Shown: positions 15,949-25,500 of the stretch, one piece after another
Layout: each line of letters begins with the position of its first letter
Position numbering within the stretch: position 1 is the first letter of the stretch
Assembly (NCBI GenBank): GCA_014762755.1
Contig: JABURI010000032.1
Coordinates: 1 to 48,870 of the forward strand
Length of the DNA: 48,870 nucleotides
Direction: 5' to 3'
Source of the DNA: Marinobacter sp.
GTDB taxonomy: Bacteria > Pseudomonadota > Gammaproteobacteria > Pseudomonadales > Oleiphilaceae
The notes under the pieces: generated by a model
Database searches by the model: none
What the model was told of the DNA's origin: nothing
What the model saw: only the letters and a program-made list of their open reading frames with translations
Translations under genes and position numbers: made by a program

Positions 15949-18900
15949 CTAGTTCTCCCTGATTTCGACCTTCTCCAGGAGCTGTTTCTCGATACTCAAA
16001 AGCTGATTTTTGATCTCGGACATCGTCCTGTAGGTCCTGAGATCGAGACCGGTCTTCCCACGCAGGACCTTGATCAGTGGTCCGATTGAGCGTTCATAGA
16101 CTTCTGCCAGCGAAACCAGTGCTTCTCTCAGGCCATCGGGCCCCTGGACGGTCACCTGCGGGGACACCTCAAGGCGGCCAACAGATTCCTGGATACCTTC
16201 GATCAAGGGTGTCCAGTCCACGCTTCTGCCTTGATCAGACCGGGATGATTCGGCGATTGCGGAGCCCAGGGTCTTCAGCTGCTCACCGATGCTGACCAGC
16301 TGACGGACCACTTTCTCGCCGGTATCACCGTCGCCGCCTGCCTGTATTCGGGCTCGGTAAGCCGATTTGATTTCGGCCCAGCGTTCGGCTTCAGGCCCGG
16401 CCAGGGTTCCCCGGAGCTCCTTGAGTTTCAGCAGGTTTTCCTCGGCACCCTGGGTGAGTAATTGCGCTTCACCCTGGTAGTGATCGTCGATCAGCCGCTC
16501 CAACTCGTCGTCGGTCATTACCGGGGTGACCTTTTCAGCCAGCTTGTTCATGTTCCGGTAGCTGCCCTGTAGCTTAAAAGGTGGCTCGGTCCGGTAGGCA
16601 TCGTCCTGGCCGCTGGAGGCGATGTAGGTTTCGTTGACCCGGAGGATTACGTCTCGCACTCTGAGGAGGCGTTTGAGGACAGCAACGATTTCTTCACGCT
16701 CTGCTGCGCTGTAGTCGTGTTCGAAATCCGCAGAGTTAACTTCCTTGCCTGCGGCGATATCGGCAAACCGGTAAAAATCGCCCATGCCACGTGAGGCGAG
16801 GGGGGCTGTCACGGGATTGGAGCTCATGCTGTTTTCGAGATAGGACAGAGCAAAAATGTCCTCCATGCCGCTGAGCTGATCGCCGAGGTTCCGGACATCA
16901 GCACGGTTGGCCAGCATGTCCGGAATCTGGAAGACTTCGCCGGATTCGGTGTACGGGTTGCCGCCCATGCAGATGGCAAAGCGTTTGCCACGCATGTCGT
17001 AGGTCCTGGAGCGGCCGTTCCAGATACCCTCGATTCGGCGGGTTCCGTCACATAAGGATATGAATTTCTGAAGAAATTCCTCGTGAGTATGCTGGATATC
17101 GTCCAGATAGAGCATGACGTTGTTGCCCATCTCCAGAGCCAGGTTGAGCTTTACCAGTTCTGTCCTGGCGGTGGAGTGTGGGGCCTTTTCAGGGTCCAGG
17201 GATGTTACATCGTGGCCAAGTGACGGGCAGTTGATCTTCATGAAGATCAGGCCAAGACGGCTTGCGACATACTCCATGAGGGTGGTTTTGCCGTAGCCCG
17301 GCGGCGAAATCATGATGAGGAGGCCCATCAGGTCGGTGCGCCGGTCGTCACCGACGGTCCCCATCTGCTTGGCCAGGTTGTCACCCACCAGCGGAAGGTA
17401 GACTTGCGAGATCAGCTTGTTCCGTACGAATGAGGTCAGCGGCCTTGCCGTGAATTCTTCGACCCGTAGCCGGTCCTTCTGTTCTTCCAGAATTTCATGG
17501 CGCACTTTCTGGAGCGCTTCCCAACGTGGCAGACGATCATTGATGTGGCGGCGTAACCTTGTCTCGAATTCATCAAGCGCCAGGGACAGGCTCTGGTTCT
17601 CCAATCTTTGGTGGCGGCCCAGAAGCCCCCCGATGGCAAACGTGAGTTCTACAGCCCTCGGCTCGAACCGGGTCTCTTCGCAGAGGGTATTGGCGATCAA
17701 AAGGAGCGCGGCTTCCGGGGCGAAATGGACCGCCAGATCATTGTCAGTCTGGCGGGCAAATGCAGCCAGCCAGGCCAGTGCTGTATGCCAGAGGCTCTGG
17801 GCACGGCCCTTTGATTGATCGAGAACCTGATCGAGCGCAGGCTGCTGGTCCTGGTCTGCGATGTACTGCTTAAAACGGGCATGAAGGTCATATCCCGTCG
17901 AGGATACCTCCACGATTCCCGGTGTGGTTGCCAGGGTCTGACAAAGATAATCCGCTGCTTGCTCAAGCGCCCATGCCTCGAAATCCAGATGATTGTGCTC
18001 GGAAAAATCAATCATATCCCTGAGGAGTGTTGCCTGGGCTCGCTGCACGAGATCGGATGTCCGCATGAGGGATTGCAGCACACCCGCACTCATACACTCC
18101 GCGGTTCTGTGTTTGCGATAGTCGATGTCCTGAAGAAACCAGAACAGCAGGGCCGCGCCACGTACAGCCGGTGCGAATCTCAATAAGCCAGCGTCGGCTT
18201 TGGCCGGGGCCAGCTTCTCTATGATCCTGGCAGCGTCGTGGTCGTGGATGCCCTTTTCGTACCCGTCCCGGTAACGGGGGCCTGAAAACCGCCGTACCGC
18301 CTCGTCCAGGGCTTCCGGATCAGAGAGGTCCGGCATCTGGATCTTGCCGGTTTCGACGGCTTCCATAAACCGGTAGGCAAGGTATTCGCCTTTGTACACA
18401 TCCGGGGCCTGTGAGGGGGTGTGCAGATCCCAGCAATCTTCCAGTTGGTTCAGCCTTGAGTCCCGAACCGTCTCGAAAAATTGTGTGCCTGAGATGTGCA
18501 GGCGCAAGCCCTCCTGTTGGGGCACCAGCGTCAGCGCCGGCTCTTGTTGGTTGACGGAGAAACGGTGACGCGGCCCCAACCTGATCACCGATCCACCGTC
18601 CTCGTACATGTCCGCTTTATCGCGGACCGACCGCTGCGCATTGTCCTGCGCTGCTTTCAGCTGGCCCTCCAGATCATCTGCCTCGAGAGGTGCGTCCAAC
18701 CCCCGCAACCTTCCGGCCAGGTCACGGACTTTGGCCACCATGGCATCCCCGGCAAAAAAAGTATGCACTTGTTGAACGTCGGTGAACTGGTCGGTTCGCT
18801 TGGTCAGGCTGTTGAGGATACGCTGGCCGGCATCCTTCAGGGAGGAAGCCTTCCTTTGTCGTTCCTGGGTCAGTTGCTGACGACGGGCTTCAATGGTTTC

Positions 18901-21162
18901 CTGAGTGGTTTCCCGTTGCTCGATCAGTGTAGACAGAAATTCGTCATACTCACCGAACTGGCTTTCGATTTCCTGCAACTGGTTGAGCATTCGTGCCAGC
19001 AAATCATCACATTCCGAGGGAGCGCTGACGGTATGAACCCCGTTAGCCAGGCTCTGTTCATAGAGTCGTAACTTGGACGCGAACTGAACCTTGGCTTCCT
19101 CCCGGCCACAGTCGCTCAGCTTGATTTCTGCCCGGGATCGGTCCTGGTTCACCCGGGAATACAGGGAGGACAGGTTATCCGCGATGGCTGCCTGCTGTTC
19201 GGTGTCGTCGGTTGCCAGGGAGGACAGCAGTTCCTGGACAAAATCCAGCCCGGCAGTGATCTCCTGGTACTCGTTGACCAGTTCCTTGAGTTCTCGACGA
19301 TCGTCGGATTCCTCAACCCGCTGGCGCAGCGTATCGACCTGCTCTGTATACCTCGTCAGGGCCTCGGGCCGTGCGAGGAAATCGAGCGTCCGGTCGGCGA
19401 GTTTGTCCACGGCACTTGCCGCCCGGTCATCGAGAGCATCGAGGCGGGCCCGGTCAATGTATCGGCGTTCGGCGAGCGACCGAATCAGCCCACGGTGATC
19501 TTGCAGTTTTTTCAGGTGCGTCACGAACTGATGCGGTTCCCGCCATGATTCCGGGCGGGTTTCCTGTATGAGGAGCGAGAGCGTCTTTTCAGCATCGGTT
19601 AACGACTGGTTGGATTGCTCCCGAACAACCTCGACTTTTTCGTATTCGTCGATGACCAGTTCGGCGGTTGAGCGAACCTGGTGAAGAGCCGAATTGATTC
19701 CCGAGAAATAGGGCTCATGCAGCCAGAATCGCTGGTCGATCAGTTTATCGATACGCTTGATCAGGCTGTCGAAGTGCCGAACGGCGGCTTCCTCCGTGTC
19801 AGCCAGTGTGACCACTGAGTAGAGGTCGGCAACGCCACTGACGAGCTCCGGATTACCGATGCGGCCGAGCTCGGAATCATCGGACGTTGTCTTGTCCGCA
19901 TAGTTGGCCTGTGATTCGAACGGCGTCTGCCATAGCCGGATGGTGTGGACCTGGGAAGGCTTGTCATCAGCAGTAAAGACCGCCAGTTCCCCGGTGTCGA
20001 AGAGGGCATAGCCGTGACCCGTAATGGGAGGCGCGGTGGTCCGGGAAATCAGGTTGTAACGAATCAGCGTGACGGCACCGGATTCGGGTGCGTAGAAGAT
20101 TATGAGTACATCCTCTCCGTTGGGCGCTTCCACCATGCGCTTGAACCGAAGACCTTCGGGCACGTCGACGGTTTTTAGATCATCGCTGAAAAGATAGATC
20201 CCTCCCGGAAAGACGATGCCGTGGTCTTCGGGTAACGACCGGACCGAACCGGAGAGCGCATCCAGACGATGAAGCGACTTCTCCATCGGGTTGAACACGT
20301 AGTACCGGGTGACCGGTTCGTTGTAAGGGCGGATACGGACCAGATAGATGTCACCCCGGCGTGCATACTCAAACGTTCCATCACTGAGCGACTGGCTCGC
20401 GGCTTCGACAGGGTCCTCGAAGATCCCTTGCCCGGTAGTTGTATTGTTCTCCACCTTGAAGGTGATTGCCCCGCCGGTGTTGTCGACGAACAGTCGGTCC
20501 TCGATGGAGTAGTGTGGGGAGACCCCCTGGACCACGTTCTCCCTGGTCAACCGGATCCACTCGAAGTCGAACCGTTCGGGTAAACGGAAATCTTCGGCAC
20601 CACGGTCATCGATATAAGACCGGACCGAGCCATCGTTATTAAGGGCCCAACGAAATACCTTCAGATGATCGCCCCGGTCACCAACCTGAAAAACCATCAA
20701 CAGACGGCCATCGCTCGCGACCAGTTGAATGAGTTTCGCTTCCTTGTGGAAGCGGTGCAGGGAGGCAAAGTCGGCCTTAAAACTTTCAGTTTGCAGAAAC
20801 GAGCCATGGAGACTGGACTGCGTGATTTCCCATCCTCCGTTTTCCGCCTCAAGGCGGTAGAGGCTGAAGATATCCTCGAGTTCAACAGTCTGCTTGAGTC
20901 CGTGCTCTGTGTGGAAGCCGAATAGCAGAAACTCACCGACCCGGACAACATCCCGAGCGACACAGTTGTGGGGCGTTCTGGCGCGAACCCGGCCCAGAAC
21001 TTCCATGGTTGAGGCTCCGAATTTCGCCTCCCGCTGCTCGTTGAGGGACTTCACTGCGTCCCTCAGAGTTTTGGCGTTGTCGGTCAACCGCCTTTTCAGG
21101 GTGGCAAAGGTGCCGCCTTCCCGGACGATAGCCTCGGTGGTCAGGGTTTCTGCAGATCCCAT
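15949..21162 (-). CDS. Giant AAA+ ATPase with DUF3686 domain (annotated elsewhere as DNA repair ATPase)
   Basis: The product is about 1737 residues. Residues 1-470 are mostly beta-strand and match the DUF3686 N-terminal region; about 470-900 is long coiled coil; about 900-1250 is helical; the AAA+ core follows, then a helical tail. In the core the Walker A is SPPGYGKTT (K1292), the Walker B ends in DD rather than DE (D1354, D1355), and sensor 1 is GGNPYTESG (N1402), which resembles MoxR-type AAA+ proteins. The name DNA repair ATPase comes from distant likeness and is not proven. The start is ATG 21162, or GTG 21165 just before it; AAGGA precedes both. It follows the flotillin gene by 77 bases, probably in one operon, so a membrane-linked remodelling role is inferred. 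Confidence 0.85.
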   Translation of the reverse strand: MGSAETLTTEAIVREGGTFATLKRRLTDNAKTLRDAVKSLNEQREAKFGASTMEVLGRVRARTPHNCVARDVVRVGEFLLFGFHTEHGLKQTVELEDIFSLYRLEAENGGWEITQSSLHGSFLQTESFKADFASLHRFHKEAKLIQLVASDGRLLMVFQVGDRGDHLKVFRWALNNDGSVRSYIDDRGAEDFRLPERFDFEWIRLTRENVVQGVSPHYSIEDRLFVDNTGGAITFKVENNTTTGQGIFEDPVEAASQSLSDGTFEYARRGDIYLVRIRPYNEPVTRYYVFNPMEKSLHRLDALSGSVRSLPEDHGIVFPGGIYLFSDDLKTVDVPEGLRFKRMVEAPNGEDVLIIFYAPESGAVTLIRYNLISRTTAPPITGHGYALFDTGELAVFTADDKPSQVHTIRLWQTPFESQANYADKTTSDDSELGRIGNPELVSGVADLYSVVTLADTEEAAVRHFDSLIKRIDKLIDQRFWLHEPYFSGINSALHQVRSTAELVIDEYEKVEVVREQSNQSLTDAEKTLSLLIQETRPESWREPHQFVTHLKKLQDHRGLIRSLAERRYIDRARLDALDDRAASAVDKLADRTLDFLARPEALTRYTEQVDTLRQRVEESDDRRELKELVNEYQEITAGLDFVQELLSSLATDDTEQQAAIADNLSSLYSRVNQDRSRAEIKLSDCGREEAKVQFASKLRLYEQSLANGVHTVSAPSECDDLLARMLNQLQEIESQFGEYDEFLSTLIEQRETTQETIEARRQQLTQERQRKASSLKDAGQRILNSLTKRTDQFTDVQQVHTFFAGDAMVAKVRDLAGRLRGLDAPLEADDLEGQLKAAQDNAQRSVRDKADMYEDGGSVIRLGPRHRFSVNQQEPALTLVPQQEGLRLHISGTQFFETVRDSRLNQLEDCWDLHTPSQAPDVYKGEYLAYRFMEAVETGKIQMPDLSDPEALDEAVRRFSGPRYRDGYEKGIHDHDAARIIEKLAPAKADAGLLRFAPAVRGAALLFWFLQDIDYRKHRTAECMSAGVLQSLMRTSDLVQRAQATLLRDMIDFSEHNHLDFEAWALEQAADYLCQTLATTPGIVEVSSTGYDLHARFKQYIADQDQQPALDQVLDQSKGRAQSLWHTALAWLAAFARQTDNDLAVHFAPEAALLLIANTLCEETRFEPRAVELTFAIGGLLGRHQRLENQSLSLALDEFETRLRRHINDRLPRWEALQKVRHEILEEQKDRLRVEEFTARPLTSFVRNKLISQVYLPLVGDNLAKQMGTVGDDRRTDLMGLLIMISPPGYGKTTLMEYVASRLGLIFMKINCPSLGHDVTSLDPEKAPHSTARTELVKLNLALEMGNNVMLYLDDIQHTHEEFLQKFISLCDGTRRIEGIWNGRSRTYDMRGKRFAICMGGNPYTESGEVFQIPDMLANRADVRNLGDQLSGMEDIFALSYLENSMSSNPVTAPLASRGMGDFYRFADIAAGKEVNSADFEHDYSAAEREEIVAVLKRLLRVRDVILRVNETYIASSGQDDAYRTEPPFKLQGSYRNMNKLAEKVTPVMTDDELERLIDDHYQGEAQLLTQGAEENLLKLKELRGTLAGPEAERWAEIKSAYRARIQAGGDGDTGEKVVRQLVSIGEQLKTLGSAIAESSRSDQGRSVDWTPLIEGIQESVGRLEVSPQVTVQGPDGLREALVSLAEVYERSIGPLIKVLRGKTGLDLRTYRTMSEIKNQLLSIEKQLLEKVEIREN

Positions 21163-21238
21163 CACTTACTGTCCTTGCTTGATTCAATCTGGCTTGAGAA
21201 CCGGTAGGGCGACTCACGCCCTACCGCGAGGGTGATGT

Positions 21239-23143
21239 TTAGTCACGGGTATCGGCAGATTCACTGTCCGATTCGATCTTCCCTCTGGTTCCGCCATTCA
21301 TGATTTTTTCCATGATGCTGCTGACGAAGGGCGTCATGCTGCTGGCGTTTTTCATGAAATGGTCTGCGGCACGGCCGTAACCGATGCCCTGGGCAACCTT
21401 GTTGAAGACGTCGCCATCGCCACCGATGAATTCGAGCTTGGCGTTGGCCAATGCATCGCCCATCGCTTTCGCCTGGGCCTCGCTGATACGGACATTGGCC
21501 TCGATACGGGAAAGGGTTTCTTCCTTGTGGATGTCGAGATTACGGTTCATTACCTCAAACTCACGACTGGACTCGTCCATGCGTTCGTAAGCCTCTGCTT
21601 TCTTGGTAATTCCCTCGGCCTCCGCTTCGGCCATCTTCAGTGCAGCAGCGGCCTTGGCGTTACCCAGCTCCTCTTCACCCTTGGCGCGGGCCAGCAGCAT
21701 ATCTTCTTCATTCTTCGCCCGGGATTCACCTTCCTGCCGCTCGGCTTTTGCAGCTTCGGCGCGGGCATAAGCCTCCGCTTCGGCCTCTTTGCGCGAGGCA
21801 GCTGCATTGGCTTCGCGAATCTGGGCCTGGGCAAGGCCGTGGGAGGCTGCCTTGGCTTTCTCGCCCTCGGCCAACTCGATCATTGCGGCTTTGCGCAACT
21901 GAGCAGACTCCTGCTCGGCCTTGGCACCCTCAACCTGTTCAACTCGCCCTTCCTCGGCTTTCGCTTCCGCCGAAATAACCACGGTTTCTTTATTTCTTCT
22001 GGCCTCTTCGCGGTTTCGCATGGTGAGGATGTTTTCTTCCTCTTCAGCGACGCGCGACTCCACCTGAATCCGCTCGGCCTGAATGTCGGCGATTTCCTTC
22101 TGTTTGACCTCCAGAACCTTGTCTTTCTCGATGCGCTCTTCCTCGACCCGGCGCTCACGATTGATGTGTTCGAGTTCCGTGGCTGACTGGATAGCGACCT
22201 CTTCAACAGCAATGGCTTTTTCCCGTGCCTTCGCCGCTAATTGCTTCTCTCGCTCACGCTCTTCTTCAGCAATGTCGATGGCCTTCTGTGCCTCGGTTTT
22301 GGCCAGTTCGGATTGTTGACGTTGCTCTTCGTGCGCTTTGTTTTTGCGAGCGGTTTCCCTGGAATCGATCTCGGCGATCTCGCGATTGGTCCGGGCCTCG
22401 GTTTCGGACTGGGCTTTACGGAGCGCTTCCTTTTGCTCAAAGGCAGTGGTGTCGCGCTCGGCGATGGCCACTTCGGCGTCACGCTCAAGGTTGTTCGTTG
22501 CCACCCGGTTACGTTCAGTGATTTCCTTGATCCGCTTGATACCATCTGAATCCATGATGTTATAGGGATCAAGCTGGTCGACCGGGGTTTGCTCAAGGTA
22601 GTCAATGGCGACGTCTTCCAGGACATAACCGTTCAGGTCATCGCCAATGAGCTTGACGATTTCCTGGCGGAACTCCTGACGTTTTTCGAAGAGTTCGACG
22701 AAATTGAATTTTTTGCCGACGGTCTTCAGCGCTTCGGAGAATTTCGCATTGAACAGCTCATCGACTGCCTCTTTATCCGAGGCTCGGGCGACGCCGACAG
22801 ACTTGGCCACGCGGAGGACGTCGTTCGGGGTTTCATTAACGCGCAGGTACAGGCCTAGAGAAATGTCGGCGCGATAGTTGTCCTTACAGATCAGACCATT
22901 TTTCCCCCGCCGGTCGATTTGCAGTGGAATGACGCTGATGCGCATTCTCTCCGCCCGGTGAATGACCGGCAGAACCATGGCCCCGGTAAAATGCACCCCG
23001 GGAGTTTTGGCCAGGGTGTTCACGATCAGGGCTTCGCCCTGGTCAACTTTGCGGTAGAACGCTTTGAACAAAAGCAGAATGCCCAGCAACGTGACGAATG
23101 CCACACCGATGAACATCATCACCGGCAGAATCCACTCCAACAT
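21239..23143 (-). CDS. yqiK: YqiK-type flotillin (SPFH/band 7 membrane scaffold)
   Basis: The 634-residue product has one N-terminal membrane helix (about 4-26), an SPFH/band-7 domain (about 30-215) and a long Glu/Ala/Lys-rich coiled coil (about 215-560) made of repeated AEAxAxAEAAKAE-like stretches, ending in a less regular tail. This is the flotillin layout; such proteins form large oligomeric scaffolds that gather partner proteins in membrane microdomains. E. coli YqiK is somewhat shorter. The ATG at 23143 has a strong AGGAG five to seven bases upstream. It lies 22 bases from the OB-fold membrane protein upstream, the same order as yqiJ-yqiK of E. coli, and precedes the giant ATPase. Confidence 0.9.
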   Translation of the reverse strand: MLEWILPVMMFIGVAFVTLLGILLLFKAFYRKVDQGEALIVNTLAKTPGVHFTGAMVLPVIHRAERMRISVIPLQIDRRGKNGLICKDNYRADISLGLYLRVNETPNDVLRVAKSVGVARASDKEAVDELFNAKFSEALKTVGKKFNFVELFEKRQEFRQEIVKLIGDDLNGYVLEDVAIDYLEQTPVDQLDPYNIMDSDGIKRIKEITERNRVATNNLERDAEVAIAERDTTAFEQKEALRKAQSETEARTNREIAEIDSRETARKNKAHEEQRQQSELAKTEAQKAIDIAEEEREREKQLAAKAREKAIAVEEVAIQSATELEHINRERRVEEERIEKDKVLEVKQKEIADIQAERIQVESRVAEEEENILTMRNREEARRNKETVVISAEAKAEEGRVEQVEGAKAEQESAQLRKAAMIELAEGEKAKAASHGLAQAQIREANAAASRKEAEAEAYARAEAAKAERQEGESRAKNEEDMLLARAKGEEELGNAKAAAALKMAEAEAEGITKKAEAYERMDESSREFEVMNRNLDIHKEETLSRIEANVRISEAQAKAMGDALANAKLEFIGGDGDVFNKVAQGIGYGRAADHFMKNASSMTPFVSSIMEKIMNGGTRGKIESDSESADTRD

Positions 23144-23165
23144 TGATTACTCCTTTTCTTGGTGA

Positions 23166-23795
23166 TTACCGGGTTACACCGGTGATGAAGTCGGCCTCGG
23201 GAATTACCTGATAGGCCTTGAGCTCGCGGTGATACTTGATCACCACCGCTTTTTCGCCAGGCTGGATGGATTGGTTGCTCCTGGCCTGGAGGCGCACGTG
23301 GGCGCCATTGACGAAACAGTCGATCTGGCCCGCGTCCGGGGAAATGGCGTAGGCCACGGTTCCCGTGATACCGAGAACATCCCGGGACGAGGCTTTCGTG
23401 GATTTGAATAGTCCTCTTAGGGGTTTTATCAGAAGCGCAGCGAGCTTCGCACCGATAACGAGGGAAAGGAGGAAAAGAAGAGTGCCCGCGACCAGGGAGA
23501 GCAGGCCGGGAGAGAGCATGGCCAGGAGTAGCAGATCGCCGAAGTAGGAGGCCATCCATCCGCTGAGGCTGAATGCAGTCAGTACTACAGGCAGAGGAAC
23601 ACCGGTTAAGCCCAGGGTGGCCATAAGACCGGTCAGTCCACCGCCCGCTGCTTCGGTCAGGTCCAGATCAATGTCAAAGACATCAAAGTCAGCGATACCG
23701 ACCATGGCGACAACCCAATACAACAGGCTGAACAATAGTACGGCCGTCCAGATTAGGGTGGGGAAACCAAACGCAATCTGAAGAAACGTATTCAC
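23166..23795 (-). CDS. yqiJ: YqiJ-type OB-fold membrane protein (NfeD-like)
   Basis: The 209-residue product has three or four membrane segments in its first 130 residues (roughly 8-32, 50-75, 80-115) and a C-terminal OB-fold-like domain (about 140-205) with the pattern GITGTVAYAIS ... GAHVRLQAR ... KAVVIKYHREL. NfeD-type proteins of this kind act as partners of flotillins. The start appears to be a GTG at 23795, with no strong ribosome site, so the exact start is uncertain. It is the first gene of the YqiJ-YqiK-ATPase operon and is divergent from the TelA-like gene across 384 bases. Confidence 0.82.
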   Translation of the reverse strand: MNTFLQIAFGFPTLIWTAVLLFSLLYWVVAMVGIADFDVFDIDLDLTEAAGGGLTGLMATLGLTGVPLPVVLTAFSLSGWMASYFGDLLLLAMLSPGLLSLVAGTLLFLLSLVIGAKLAALLIKPLRGLFKSTKASSRDVLGITGTVAYAISPDAGQIDCFVNGAHVRLQARSNQSIQPGEKAVVIKYHRELKAYQVIPEADFITGVTR

Positions 23796-24179
23796 GGGTG
23801 CAGAGGCCTTTTTCTATCCATGAAACAACACGCATTGAACGACAGCGACCGACTCCGTTCGGTAAGGATCTCGTGGCATGTTTCTTTAATTCAGTAACAT
23901 ACGATTGTTTTAAGCGCTGAGGATCCACCATCGGGCACTATGCAGTAATTGGAACACTATTAAATCTGGTCAATTTTCACAAAAAAAAATTCCCGCAGTG
24001 AGAAGAAAGGCGCAAAAAAGATCCGACAAATGATTGATGCTCTTGGTCAACCGTTTTTAAATGCGGCAGGCAAGCTTCCAACCAATTGCAATGCCTCAAG
24101 AAAATGGTTAGCTTGAATTCCGAATCAGCGACAGGCCGGAACCGCCGCTACGCTAACCCCGTTGTAAAGGAACCATTGC
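23796..24179. other. Divergent intergenic region between yqiJ and the TelA-like gene
   Basis: This 384-base stretch carries no open frame worth calling. It is richer in A and T than its neighbours and holds a run of nine A residues near 23981-23989. It must contain the promoters for both directions, but I found no box pair good enough to name; sigma-54 type GG-N10-GC elements were looked for and not seen in a convincing form. Confidence 0.5.
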
Positions 24180-25370
24180 ATGGACGATCTCACGCACCAC
24201 ACCAAGCTTCATTCATCAGAACTTACTGACCATTCAACGGATGAGAAGAAGGAAAAACTGCCAGTTTTTCAAAGTAAGGCTGCTGAGGTGCTGGAGCGAC
24301 TGGTGGCAGTAGGTGAGCGCGACCTCAGTGAAAGAAGGGAAGTAATACTTGAGGTTGAAGGCCTGGGTAAAGATGCGGAATACAAACTGTCCAAAGCCAG
24401 CGCCTTGCTAAAACGCCCCGTGCACGAATTGGCGCAGGCCGCTGATGAGGGCAGCGCAATCGATGAGGCGCTTCTGTCGCTCCAGGGGAAGGTGCGCGAG
24501 GTAAACCCTAATGAAGTCGATTTTTCAATGGGCTTCGTCCGTCGCCTCTTATCCAGATTGCCGTTCGTCGGTACTCCGGTCTCCCGGTGGGCTGCCAGGT
24601 ATCAGGCTGTGAGTCGGGTCATCGAGGATATTGCCAATTCGCTTCGTCTGGGCATGCAACAACTCTCCCAGGACAACGTGGATCTGGCAACTGATCGTGA
24701 CCGGATGCGCGAACTCACCTTTGAGCTTGAGGACTATGTAGCCTTTGGCCAACTCCTTGACGCTGAACTCGAGGCGCAGATTGAGAAAGAGGCGGATGAC
24801 AGTAAAAGAAAGTTCCTCGAAGAGGAGGTCCTGTTCGCGCTACGCCAGAGGATCATGGACCTGCAGCAGCGTCTCGCTGTAAATCAGCAGGGCGTTCAGT
24901 CGGCTGACTTGCTGATCAGCAACAATAAGGAATTGATTCGCGGTATAAAAAGGGCTCTGGATGTCACCATCGAAGCTCTCGCCATTGCTTCAAATATTGC
25001 GATGGGCCTCCAGCGGCAGAAAAAACAGCTGGAAGCATTGAATGCTTCGAATGAAACCGCATCAGAACTTTTGTATCAGACATCCCAGAGGCTGCAGGAA
25101 CAAGGCGTCGAGATTCATAAGCAGGCCTCTCAGGCGTCGCTGGATATGGAGAAACTCAAGGCGACGTTTGCAAACAGCCTTGCCGCCTGGGATGCGATCA
25201 ATAGCTTCAGGCGCGAAGCGCTGCCTAATATGAAGCAGACCATTACGGAACTTGAAAGTCTTTCCGAGCAACAGGCACAACTTACCGAGAAAATGGAACG
25301 TGGTAGCCAGATGCGGCATCATTTTGCGGGCATGTTTTCCCTGGAGTCAGGCAAGACCGACGCCAAGTAG
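24180..25370 (+). CDS. TelA-like toxic-anion-resistance family protein
   Basis: The 396-residue product is soluble and almost wholly helical, with strong coiled-coil character. The part around residues 255-300, reading roughly as RGIKRALDVTIEALAIASN, followed by MGLQRQKKQLEALNA, resembles the TelA/KlaA family (toxic anion resistance, named from tellurite resistance of plasmids). The role of TelA proteins is unclear; comparative studies link them to Ter-type and membrane-stress gene sets. No signal peptide or membrane helix is seen. The ATG at 24180 has AAGGAA about eight bases before it. It is divergent from the yqiJ-yqiK-ATPase operon, so the four genes probably form one functional set. Confidence 0.78.
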   Translation: MDDLTHHTKLHSSELTDHSTDEKKEKLPVFQSKAAEVLERLVAVGERDLSERREVILEVEGLGKDAEYKLSKASALLKRPVHELAQAADEGSAIDEALLSLQGKVREVNPNEVDFSMGFVRRLLSRLPFVGTPVSRWAARYQAVSRVIEDIANSLRLGMQQLSQDNVDLATDRDRMRELTFELEDYVAFGQLLDAELEAQIEKEADDSKRKFLEEEVLFALRQRIMDLQQRLAVNQQGVQSADLLISNNKELIRGIKRALDVTIEALAIASNIAMGLQRQKKQLEALNASNETASELLYQTSQRLQEQGVEIHKQASQASLDMEKLKATFANSLAAWDAINSFRREALPNMKQTITELESLSEQQAQLTEKMERGSQMRHHFAGMFSLESGKTDAK

Positions 25371-25437
25371 GCACCGCGCGCCTTTAAATTGTGGGGAAAG
25401 CAGATTTCGGGTGCTTGAAAAGTGCGGACTCACGTCC

Positions 25438-25481
25438 TTTCATGAAACTGACTGCAGTGAGTAGGAAGTTCGTGTGAATTG
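25438..25481 (+). repeat. Right copy of the imperfect 44-bp direct repeat
   Basis: It matches 13923-13966 at 35 of 44 positions in the same orientation. It lies in the gap before the cysteine-rich gene at 25501, ending 10 bases before the GGAGG of that gene. Read as codons it opens MKLTAV and hits a stop after 11 codons, while the left copy opens MILTTV and stops after 18, so decayed gene starts are one possible reading. Confidence 0.5.
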
Positions 25482-25500
25482 GATGCAACAGGAGGCAGTT

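Noticed and set aside
15949-21162. Reading the giant ATPase as an SMC/RecN-type DNA repair protein.
   Set aside because: The ATPase motifs lie together in a C-terminal AAA+ core and there is no ABC signature; the DNA repair label is not supported by the sequence.
23870-23960. Possible sigma-54 promoter in front of the flotillin operon.
   Set aside because: TGGCATG and GGGCACTATGCAG were checked, but neither keeps the GG-N10-GC spacing with a TTGC-like second half.
14085-25370. Prophage or plasmid origin of the flotillin block.
   Set aside because: No integrase, transposase, replication or structural phage gene is present; only the weak flanking repeats hint at transfer.
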